From: Actinomycetes bacterium
GTDB lineage: Bacteria; Actinomycetota; Humimicrobiia; JAHJRV01
Direction of reading: 5' to 3'
NCBI GenBank assembly: GCA_030640275.1
Contig: DAOWJR010000031.1
Location: 1 to 19,376, forward strand
Length of the DNA: 19,376 bases
Shown here: one piece after another, positions 5,882-12,447 of the stretch
Layout: each line of letters begins with the position of its first letter
Position numbering within the stretch: the stretch's first letter is position 1
The notes under the pieces: generated by a model
What the model was told of the DNA's origin: nothing
Database searches by the model: none
What the model saw: the letters and a program-made list of their open reading frames with translations, nothing else
Program-made: the position numbers and the translations under genes

Positions 5882-8180
5882 GTTAAGGATTTTTCAGAAA
5901 AAGTTTAATGAGATTTTAAGTGAAGCTGATAAGCAGGGTAGAACTAAATTATTAGAAAATGAAGCTTATGAGCTTTTGGATATTTGGGGAATAAAGATAC
6001 CTAAATTTATTGTGATATCAGATAAACTTACTTTAGAAAAAGATTTAGAAATATCTAAAGAGAATTTAGAAATAGTTAAAAAAGCATTTGGTAAAAAATT
6101 GGTTTTAAAAATTCTATCTCCAGACATTGCTCATAAGACAGAAGTTGGTGGAATAAAAATAATTGATAATGATAGTTTTGAGATTAAAAGAGAATACAAG
6201 AGCATGTTGAAAAAGGTTAGAAACAAAGCACCAGATGCAAATATTTTTGGGGTTATGATATCTAATTTTATAAAACCAAAGTTTGAACTCATAGTAAGCA
6301 TATTAAATGATCCTCAATTTGGACCAATATTTAGTGTGGGATTAGGTGGGATATATACTGAGCTTTATAAAGATGTAGCAATGGGTGTTGCACCTGTCAC
6401 CTTTGAAAAGTTAAAAAACTTAATTAAAAAATTAAGGTGTCATCCTATTTTATATGGCTATAGAGGTAGTAAGATAGTGAATGAGGAAAAATTATTATCT
6501 ACACTAATGGCTATAAATCAATTATCAATTTTCTCTCTTGATTTTAATGGGAAGGGATCCAACGATAAAAAAGTTTCAGACAATAGTAGTGAAAAAAATT
6601 TAAATTTTGATATTGAAAGATTTTCAGACAATACAAATTTTTCAGATTATATTATTGATGAGTTTGAAATAAATCCATTAGCCATTACTGAAGAGGGAGA
6701 ATTATATGCTATTGACTGCGTATGTCGTTTTCATAAAAAAACTATTGATGATATAAAGCCATTTGAAAGCCCCAATTTGACTAACATTGAAAAATTCTTT
6801 AAGCCGGAGACGATCGCTATAGTTGGAGCATCGGAAATAGAGAATAGACCAGGTACAATTATATATAAAAGCTTAAAAATAGCTAGTAATAGTTTAAAAG
6901 AATCAAGTTTTAAAAAGGTTTTTCCAGTTAATGTTAAAAGAGATTATATATTTAATGATAAGTGTTATAAATCTATTAAAGAAATTAAAGAGCATATTGA
7001 TTTAGCAATATTGGTTGTGCCAGCAAAATATAGTTACGAAATAATAAAGGATGCAGTTGAGTCGAAGGTTTCAACAATTATTATTATAAGTGGAGGGTTT
7101 AGAGAATCTGGCAAGTTAGGAATCGAACTGGAAAATAAAATAAAATTGGAAATAAAGGATACTGAAACGAGAGTACTTGGTCCAAATTGCCTGGGAATTT
7201 ATTTCTCTCCTAATAATTTATCATCATTTTTCCTGCCTTCTGAAAAAATGAACATTCCCAAAAGAGAGAAAAATGAACTTTCTATATTGAGTCAAAGTGG
7301 AGCAATAAGTGTGAACCTGATGCATCTTCTTCCAAATGTTGGTGTAAGATCCATTGTTTCTTTTGGAAATATGGCTGATGTAGATGTGACTGATTTAATC
7401 ACTTACTTTAATAAGGATAAGGGTACCAAAGTTATTGCTCTATATATTGAAGGATTTAAAAATGGAAGAAAATTTTATGAAGTTGCAAAAAATCTTAAAA
7501 AACCTTTAATTGTTTTAAAAGGCGGAAAAGTTGAAGAAGTTAAAGAAGCTACTATCTCTCATGTAGGTGCAATGGCAGGAGATTATGATATTGTAAAAAC
7601 GGTTTTTGGAGATGCAAATGTGATAAATGCAGAAGATATTCAACAATTTTTTGAATATTGCAGGATATTTACTCTTCTCGATGAGAAAAGAGTAGAAGGA
7701 AACAAAATTGCTGTTCTTTCTAACTCTGGAGGTCTTGGTATATTGGGAGCTGATGGAATTAAAAACAGCAGACTTTCTTTAACAAAATATAGTGAAAATA
7801 CTATATCTAAAATTAAAAATATCGTAAGAGGATTTTTAACAGTTTCAAATCCAACAGATATTGGAACAGATGCTACTGATATGGATTATATTGAAGTAGC
7901 AAAATATATATGTGATGATAGAGAGGTCTCTGCATTAGTTCTGCTTCCGGGATTTGAACCTCCACCTATAGAAATTCCAAGATTAATTAAAAATATAGGA
8001 AAGATTTGTAAGCAGACGAAGAAGCCAATTGTCGTAGCATTTACTCAAACTGAAGATAGGATAAAATTTGCAAATCAACTTGAAAGCAAAAATGTTCCTG
8101 TATTTCACTCGCCAGAAAGAGCAGTCAAAGCCTTAGGAAAATATATCAATTACTATTACCAGACTGGATATTTTCCTTGA
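5874..8180 (+). CDS. ADP-forming acyl-CoA (acetyl-CoA-type) synthetase, fused beta-alpha
   Basis: This 768-residue enzyme makes ATP from acyl-CoA, ADP and phosphate, releasing the free acid. Next to iorAB its substrate is probably aryl-acetyl-CoA (phenylacetyl, hydroxyphenylacetyl, indoleacetyl). The N-terminal third is an ATP-grasp (beta) domain with A-H-K-T-E-V-G-G (His near 86) and F-E-I-N-P-L-A near 263. The rest is the alpha part: CoA-binding domain from F-F-K-P-E-T-I-A-I-V-G-A-S near 308, then L-G-P-N-C-L-G-I near 433, and the S-H-V-G-A-M-A-G segment near 562 carrying the histidine that is phosphorylated in this family. The order is beta then alpha, the reverse of the common bacterial alpha-beta fusion. 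A Ser/Asn/Asp-rich insert sits at about 224-258. The start is TTG, with AAGGAG 9 nt upstream, overlapping iorB by 8 bases, which implies translational coupling. Its last 25 bases overlap metK in convergent orientation. Confidence 0.92.
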   Translation: MDKLRIFQKKFNEILSEADKQGRTKLLENEAYELLDIWGIKIPKFIVISDKLTLEKDLEISKENLEIVKKAFGKKLVLKILSPDIAHKTEVGGIKIIDNDSFEIKREYKSMLKKVRNKAPDANIFGVMISNFIKPKFELIVSILNDPQFGPIFSVGLGGIYTELYKDVAMGVAPVTFEKLKNLIKKLRCHPILYGYRGSKIVNEEKLLSTLMAINQLSIFSLDFNGKGSNDKKVSDNSSEKNLNFDIERFSDNTNFSDYIIDEFEINPLAITEEGELYAIDCVCRFHKKTIDDIKPFESPNLTNIEKFFKPETIAIVGASEIENRPGTIIYKSLKIASNSLKESSFKKVFPVNVKRDYIFNDKCYKSIKEIKEHIDLAILVVPAKYSYEIIKDAVESKVSTIIIISGGFRESGKLGIELENKIKLEIKDTETRVLGPNCLGIYFSPNNLSSFFLPSEKMNIPKREKNELSILSQSGAISVNLMHLLPNVGVRSIVSFGNMADVDVTDLITYFNKDKGTKVIALYIEGFKNGRKFYEVAKNLKKPLIVLKGGKVEEVKEATISHVGAMAGDYDIVKTVFGDANVINAEDIQQFFEYCRIFTLLDEKRVEGNKIAVLSNSGGLGILGADGIKNSRLSLTKYSENTISKIKNIVRGFLTVSNPTDIGTDATDMDYIEVAKYICDDREVSALVLLPGFEPPPIEIPRLIKNIGKICKQTKKPIVVAFTQTEDRIKFANQLESKNVPVFHSPERAVKALGKYINYYYQTGYFP

Positions 8181-9361
8181 GAAAGTTCGTCTGTGAATTT
8201 ATAGATATTTTTAAGTTCTTCTTCAATAACAGACTCTATATCAGCTTTTATAATTCTAATATCAACTCCTGGTTTCAGTACTAATTGAGCTGATGCAATA
8301 AGAGGTTTATCAATAGGTTTACCAATTTGACTGCAAAGCCAAATATACACTTCATGTATACCAGCTATTTCTTTGTAAACTTTATCAGCTATTTTATGAC
8401 TTAAAACATTATATATTTTTCCCACATGGCTGATAGGATTTTTACCAGCAGCTGCCTCTGTACTCATGGGTCTATTAAGTGCTATTACACCATTTACTCT
8501 GTTTCCTCGACCTACCTGACCACAATCAGCACCTTCAGCTGAGGTACCTAAAACCGTTAAATACATACCTTCTTCACCACGCTCAGGGTTATCGAGAGTG
8601 TTAATATCGATATTAACTTTATCAAAATTCAGGTTATTTTTACTTATAAAATCTGAAATATCTAATCGAATTTCTTCTTTGCCGGTAAAATATTTTTTCT
8701 CGTTATCTATAAATCTATCAACAAACGCCATGGCTATTGTAAGGGTTAAATTTCTTTTCTGTCTGTAAGCCATAACTTTAATATCCTCTCCACACTCAGG
8801 AAATTTTTCCTTATTTTTTTTTGAATTAAGATGCTTTTCTACATTAATTACTATTTTTTCAGTTTCAGTAAAAGGAGCATAACCAACTGAAGCTGAAGTA
8901 TCATTTGCTCCAATAACTTCTCTATCAAAAATATCCATTAGTTCTGGGGATCCTGGTTTTATCTCATTTTGATAAATAACATGTTTTAGAGGATCAACAA
9001 ATCGTAATTCCTTTCTAAACCAACTTTTAGCAGTCTCTATTGCTATCTCTCCAACAGGAATCTTCTTATCTTTATATTCATAAACAGCTCTATCCCCAAA
9101 TACTAATCGCATAGGCTCATCAATAGTTCCACCACCAATTTTAGGATTTGACTTACCTGCCACTAATAACGCCTTATCAATGTTATGATGAGCTATTTTT
9201 CCAAAAACATTCTTATATTCTTTACACAAGGCAACAGAAACCTTCTCCATAATGGCATCACAAATTGAATCAGGATGTCCCTTTCCTTTTCGCTCTACTA
9301 ACTCTACCTGTTGTTTCTCAACAGGACTGCTTTTCAATTCTTCAATTAAGATGTTTCTCAT
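8156..9361 (-). CDS. S-adenosylmethionine synthetase, archaeal type
   Basis: The enzyme makes S-adenosylmethionine from methionine and ATP. The 401-residue sequence is the archaeal-type family, which differs strongly from classical bacterial MetK. It shows E-R-K-G-K-G-H-P-D-S-I-C-D near residue 23-35, G-A-N-D-T-S-A-S-V-G-Y-A-P, and the G-A-D-C-G-Q-V-G-R-G-N-R-V-N-G block followed by M-S-T-E-A-A-A-G-K-N-P. Length equals that of archaeal members. The ATG is preceded by a GGGAGAAG site. The gene is transcribed alone toward the acd gene, and the two coding regions overlap by 25 bases at their 3' ends. A candidate promoter is listed separately. I leave the symbol blank because classical metK is a different subfamily. 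Confidence 0.93.
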   Translation of the reverse strand: MRNILIEELKSSPVEKQQVELVERKGKGHPDSICDAIMEKVSVALCKEYKNVFGKIAHHNIDKALLVAGKSNPKIGGGTIDEPMRLVFGDRAVYEYKDKKIPVGEIAIETAKSWFRKELRFVDPLKHVIYQNEIKPGSPELMDIFDREVIGANDTSASVGYAPFTETEKIVINVEKHLNSKKNKEKFPECGEDIKVMAYRQKRNLTLTIAMAFVDRFIDNEKKYFTGKEEIRLDISDFISKNNLNFDKVNIDINTLDNPERGEEGMYLTVLGTSAEGADCGQVGRGNRVNGVIALNRPMSTEAAAGKNPISHVGKIYNVLSHKIADKVYKEIAGIHEVYIWLCSQIGKPIDKPLIASAQLVLKPGVDIRIIKADIESVIEEELKNIYKFTDELSQGKYPVW

Positions 9362-9426
9362 ATGCTTCTCCCTTAAATTAAAACTAAGTAATAAAAATTT
9401 AATTTTGAAATGATATAATATTATGC

Positions 9427-9456
9427 ATTATATTGCAAACATTGTGTTAATCTCAA
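9427..9456 (-). promoter_or_regulatory. Candidate promoter of the S-adenosylmethionine synthetase gene
   Basis: On the minus strand TTGAGA (9456-9451) and a perfect TATAAT (9432-9427) are 18 bases apart, giving a leader of about 60 bases. The -35 hexamer overlaps the first arm of the palindrome at 9453-9474. Confidence 0.5.
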
Positions 9457-9474
9457 ATTTTCAGTAAAATTTGA
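9453..9474. repeat. 9-bp perfect inverted repeat in a divergent promoter region
   Basis: TCAAATTTT and AAAATTTGA flank a CAGT centre. It lies between the divergent S-adenosylmethionine synthetase and phosphoesterase genes and touches the -35 of the former, so an operator role is possible. Its AT-only arms make chance occurrence in this genome fairly likely. Confidence 0.4.
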
Positions 9475-9528
9475 AAAATACATAATATTCAAGAGTTTAC
9501 CTATAAATTTTAATGAAAGGGAAAAAAT

Positions 9529-10266
9529 TTGAGATATGCGATAATCTCAGATATTCATTCCAATTTAGAAGCTTTCCAGATAGTAATTGATAGGATACAT
9601 CAGGAAGAAGTAGATAAAATAATCTGTTTAGGAGATTTGGTTGGTTATAATGCGAATCCGAATGAGTGTATTGAATTGGCTAAGGATGAAAACATTCAAT
9701 GTATTTTAGGAAATCACGATGCAGCTGTTATTGGGAAGGCAGATATAAATTTTTTCAACATCATTGCAAAACAAGCTATTCTCTGGACAAAAAAGAAGAT
9801 TTCTCCTAAAAACTTCATGTTTTTAGAGAGTCTCAGTGAGAATTGTTCTATTGATTCAGATTTTTTTATTGTTCATGGTTCCCCGGTAAATAGGGATGAA
9901 TATATATTTACACTGCAAGAAGCAAGACATCATTTTGAATATCTCAAGAAAAATTCAATTAGACTTTGCTTTTTTGGTCATACACACAGAAGAGCTATAT
10001 ATCATCATACTATAAAGGGTAACTTCAAAGACCATACTGGAAAAGAGTCATTAAAACTTAGAAAAATGGACTATTATATGATAAATCCTGGCGGAGTGGG
10101 TCAACCAAGAGATTACGATTCAAGGTCATCGTTTCTATTTTACGATTCAGATAAAAATAAAATAGAAATGATAAGGTTGGAATATGATATAGAAAAATGC
10201 GCGCAGAAGGTTTTAGATGCAGGTTTAGACAAAAAGTTAGCTCAGCGTCTATTTTTTGGTATGTAA
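9529..10266 (+). CDS. YfcE/MJ0936-like metallophosphoesterase
   Basis: A single calcineurin-like phosphoesterase domain fills all 245 residues. Metal-binding motifs appear in order: D8-x-H10 in S-D-I-H-S-N, G-D36 in L-G-D-L-V-G-Y, G-N62-H63-D, H116 in V-H-G-S-P, and G-H151-T-H153-R. All dinuclear-site residues are thus kept. Members hydrolyse phosphodiesters or phosphomonoesters; the natural substrate is usually unknown and cannot be told here. The TTG start follows an AAAGGG site by about 7 nt and gives the expected M-R-Y-A-I-I-S-D opening, so a later ATG is unlikely. It is convergent with the carbonic-anhydrase-like gene, only 14 bases away. Confidence 0.88.
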   Translation: MRYAIISDIHSNLEAFQIVIDRIHQEEVDKIICLGDLVGYNANPNECIELAKDENIQCILGNHDAAVIGKADINFFNIIAKQAILWTKKKISPKNFMFLESLSENCSIDSDFFIVHGSPVNRDEYIFTLQEARHHFEYLKKNSIRLCFFGHTHRRAIYHHTIKGNFKDHTGKESLKLRKMDYYMINPGGVGQPRDYDSRSSFLFYDSDKNKIEMIRLEYDIEKCAQKVLDAGLDKKLAQRLFFGM

Positions 10267-10280
10267 TTTACTTATTAAGT

Positions 10281-10817
10281 TTATTCTTTGCCAATTTTTA
10301 TTTCTTTTAAATTCTTTGGATATCTTCTTGCTAATTCTACATAGATATCCTTAAAATACTCATACTCTTTCTTATAATCCTCTTTTACATTACCAATTAT
10401 TTTTGCTGGGACACCAACACAAATCTTACCATCAGGTATTTTCTGGTTCTGTTTTACTACCGCTCCTTCTCCTACAACTGCCCACTCTCCAATTACTGCC
10501 CAATCACTGATAATTGAACCCATTCCAATAATTGCATTATCTTCAACAGTACATCCATGTAATGTAGAAGCATGACCAACATTTACTCTATTACCAATTT
10601 TACATATCTCATTTGGCCTGGCATGGATAACACAGTTCTCCTGAACACTTGTTTCATTTCCAATTACAACTTTACCATAATCACCTTTTATTCTTGCTCC
10701 AGGACCAATAAAGCAACCATCACCTATAGTAACATCTCCAATTATGGAAGCTGATTTACTGATATAAGTATTTATTCCGATCTTCGGTATTTTTCCCTCA
10801 AATTCATAAACCGACAT
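10281..10817 (-). CDS. Gamma-carbonic-anhydrase-like hexapeptide-repeat protein
   Basis: A left-handed beta-helix is shown by repeated hexapeptides such as I-G-D-V-T-I, I-G-D-G-C-F, I-G-N-R-V-N and A-V-V-G-E-G across residues 20-135, ended by V-G-V-P-A-K and a charged C-terminal helix. Three histidines match the zinc ligands of gamma-carbonic anhydrases: His65 (V-I-H-A), His82 (V-G-H-A) and His87 (L-H-G-C). This is the YrdA/PaaY-like subfamily; some members hydrate CO2, while others have acyl or unknown roles. I chose the ATG at 10815-10817 (178 residues) because a very strong AGGAGG site lies 7 nt upstream. A GTG at 10844 would put that site inside the gene. Confidence 0.85.
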   Translation of the reverse strand: MSVYEFEGKIPKIGINTYISKSASIIGDVTIGDGCFIGPGARIKGDYGKVVIGNETSVQENCVIHARPNEICKIGNRVNVGHASTLHGCTVEDNAIIGMGSIISDWAVIGEWAVVGEGAVVKQNQKIPDGKICVGVPAKIIGNVKEDYKKEYEYFKDIYVELARRYPKNLKEIKIGKE

Positions 10818-10875
10818 TCTTCTTCCTCCTAATATGTTGTTCACTTAATATTTATGGTAACACATAAAAATTTAA

Positions 10876-11178
10876 TTATTTATAAGCTTTACTTCTATGT
10901 TCTATTGTTAATAAAATAACTTCTTTAGAATCACTATTAATATCGTAAAATATCCGATAATTTCCGGCTCTTAAAATATAACACCCGGGTAATGATGGAT
11001 TAACAGATTTACTTATATCTGGACTAAAAATATTGTAAGGGTTGCCTTCAAGGGTCTTTATCCTCTCTTTAACTCTAAATACAAATTTTTTTGATAATTT
11101 TAATTTATTAAATTTCTCTTTAAAATTTTCAGGAACTATAATTTTAAACTTTTCCTCATTTTCTTCTACACTACTCAT
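10876..11178 (-). CDS. RelE/ParE-family toxin
   Basis: The 100-residue protein has the RelE/ParE layout: an N-terminal helical hairpin rich in Lys and Phe, G-N-P-Y near the middle, the core strand motif A-G-N-Y-R-I-F-Y-D-I, and the closing I-E-H-R-S-K-A-Y-K. Toxins of this superfamily are either ribosome-dependent mRNA endonucleases (RelE) or gyrase inhibitors (ParE); the sequence alone does not decide. It lies 9 nt after the Phd-like gene on the same strand, the usual antitoxin-first order. An AAGGGCAG site precedes its ATG. Confidence 0.85.
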   Translation of the reverse strand: MSSVEENEEKFKIIVPENFKEKFNKLKLSKKFVFRVKERIKTLEGNPYNIFSPDISKSVNPSLPGCYILRAGNYRIFYDINSDSKEVILLTIEHRSKAYK

Positions 11179-11187
11179 AATCTGCCC

Positions 11188-11457
11188 TTACTCTTCGATA
11201 AATTCTTCAAATGTTTTAATTTTTCCTTCTGCATAATCCTTACGAGATTGTTCAATATCTTTCACTACATCAGGATTACTCAAGAGTAATATATCCTCTA
11301 TATAATCTTTAATTAAAGAATATACTTTAAAATTTATAATAACTGATTTAGGTTTTGATCGTGATGTTATTATATATGGTTCTGAGCCTTTCTCTATTTC
11401 ATTCAATATTTTTGTTAAATTAGGTCTTACCTCAGTTATTCCAATTATTTGTTCCAT
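11188..11457 (-). CDS. Phd/YefM-family antitoxin
   Basis: This 89-residue protein starts M-E-Q-I-I-G-I-T-E-V-R-P-N-L and has I-I-T-S-R-S-K-P-K-S-V-I-I, the DNA-binding and dimerisation pattern of Phd/YefM antitoxins. The acidic C-terminus (residues 60-89) is the expected toxin-binding tail. It should neutralise the RelE/ParE-like protein encoded 9 nt downstream and repress the operon. The ATG follows an AAAAGGAG site. Its promoter carries a palindrome over the -10 region, consistent with self-repression. Confidence 0.85.
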   Translation of the reverse strand: MEQIIGITEVRPNLTKILNEIEKGSEPYIITSRSKPKSVIINFKVYSLIKDYIEDILLLSNPDVVKDIEQSRKDYAEGKIKTFEEFIEE

Positions 11458-11498
11458 CTTTATCTCCTTTTACATTTTCTTACAAGTTATATTTAAAC

Positions 11499-11520
11499 TT
11501 AATATTACGGTAAATATTAA
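11499..11520. promoter_or_regulatory. Palindromic operator candidate for the toxin-antitoxin operon
   Basis: TTAATATT and AATATTAA flank ACGGTA, a perfect 8-bp inverted repeat. It covers the -10 and most of the spacer of the antitoxin promoter, 42 bases upstream of the antitoxin start. Placement fits a binding site for the Phd-type antitoxin. Confidence 0.5.
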
Positions 11521-11530
11521 AGATTGTCAA
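11502..11530 (-). promoter_or_regulatory. Consensus promoter of the toxin-antitoxin operon
   Basis: On the minus strand a perfect TTGACA (11530-11525) is followed after 17 bases by TAATAT (11507-11502). The leader to the antitoxin ATG is about 40 bases. It is the best sigma-70-type promoter in the window. Confidence 0.65.
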
Positions 11531-11617
11531 TGGTTTTCAATTAATTTTATAAATGATAAAACTCCTTTAAAAAAATATAATATTTGGCAATAGGTACTTT
11601 TTTATTTAAATCCCCTT

Positions 11618-11626
11618 TGCTATAAT
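11618..11626 (+). promoter_or_regulatory. Candidate extended -10 promoter for nucleotidase-clpB
   Basis: TGCTATAAT matches the extended -10 form (TGnTATAAT). No good -35 hexamer lies 17-18 bases upstream, only a T-run. The leader would be about 200 bases. Confidence 0.35.
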
Positions 11627-11832
11627 AATTAGTCCTTATTTTGAACTTTGTAAGTGGGAATATAAATATAATTATATCTGGTACAGAGTAGTCATTTATG
11701 AAAAATTTTATTTTTTTAGGGCTTTTAAAAAATTTTCAATATTATTTTAAAAATAAAATAAAATTAGATTAAAATTTAAATAGAGTGATGGTTTAATACA
11801 CTAAAAGTAAAATATTGATTTGAGGGTTTAAT

Positions 11833-12432
11833 ATGGGTTGTTATAAGAGAAAGGGAAATAAAAAATATAATAAATATAATAGAATTGGAATTGATTTAGA
11901 TGGAGTAATTGCAGATTTTACTGGCTATACACTCCCAATGCTAAACAAAATGTATAATGTCAATTTAAAAAGGGAAGATATCACACATTACAATTACGAA
12001 AAAATACTCAGAATCTCAAAAGATGAAATAATGAAGTTCTGGGAAGAACTAAAAAATAAAAAAGTTTTTAGATATCTAAAACCAATCAAAGGAGCATTAA
12101 AATCATTATCTTTACTTTCAGATAGGGAAATATATTTCTTTTCAATGAGACCAGAATATTATAAAGATGACACAGTAGCATGGTTAAAGGATAATAATAT
12201 AGATTACTGCAAATTACATGTTGGACAGGAAGATAAAAGTATAGCAGTTCTTGAAGATAAAATTGATATTTTTATAGAAGATAATTTATTACAAGCTATT
12301 ATGGTTTCAGAGGTAGGAATTAAAACTCTACTTTTTAATCAACCCTGGAATCATTATGATAAAGAATTACCCCCACTCTGTAAAAGAGTCTACAATTGGG
12401 ATGAAATAATCAAAATTATAATAGGATCTTAA
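11833..12432 (+). CDS. HAD-superfamily 5'-nucleotidase (NT5C-like)
   Basis: The 199-residue protein has HAD motifs in order: D21-L-D23-G-V near the start (nucleophile and acid), Ser104 in F-F-S-M-R-P (motif II), Lys135 in the G-Q-E-D-K region or nearby (motif III), and F-I-E149-D150-N (motif IV). The pattern and length fit the 5'(3')-deoxyribonucleotidase NT5C / YqfW-like group, which dephosphorylates nucleoside monophosphates; the real substrate is not shown. A Lys-rich tail of 16 residues precedes the HAD core. The ATG follows a GAGGG site, and the next in-frame Met is inside the conserved core. clpB starts 15 nt downstream, so the two are probably co-transcribed. Confidence 0.8.
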   Translation: MGCYKRKGNKKYNKYNRIGIDLDGVIADFTGYTLPMLNKMYNVNLKREDITHYNYEKILRISKDEIMKFWEELKNKKVFRYLKPIKGALKSLSLLSDREIYFFSMRPEYYKDDTVAWLKDNNIDYCKLHVGQEDKSIAVLEDKIDIFIEDNLLQAIMVSEVGIKTLLFNQPWNHYDKELPPLCKRVYNWDEIIKIIIGS

Positions 12433-12447
12433 AAGAGGGATGAGAAA

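Larger units (their letters stand above)
11458..11832. other. Divergent intergenic region between toxin-antitoxin and nucleotidase genes
   Basis: About 375 bases without a gene. The left part holds the toxin-antitoxin promoter and palindrome, and the middle an extended -10 promoter for the nucleotidase-clpB pair. The right part (11690-11832) is A/T tracts only. A 24-codon frame at 11698-11772 has no ribosome binding site and looks like chance. Confidence 0.5.

Noticed and set aside
9362..9528. S-adenosylmethionine riboswitch before the S-adenosylmethionine synthetase gene
   Set aside because: The AT-rich leader lacks the conserved core of any such riboswitch I know; only a promoter and a short palindrome are seen.
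10815..10844. GTG start at 10844 for the carbonic-anhydrase-like gene
   Set aside because: A strong AGGAGG site sits within the extension at ideal spacing from the ATG at 10817.
12433..12447. CIRCE heat-shock operator upstream of clpB
   Set aside because: The gap to the nucleotidase gene is only 15 bases, and no TTAGCACTC-type inverted repeat occurs there or upstream of the nucleotidase.
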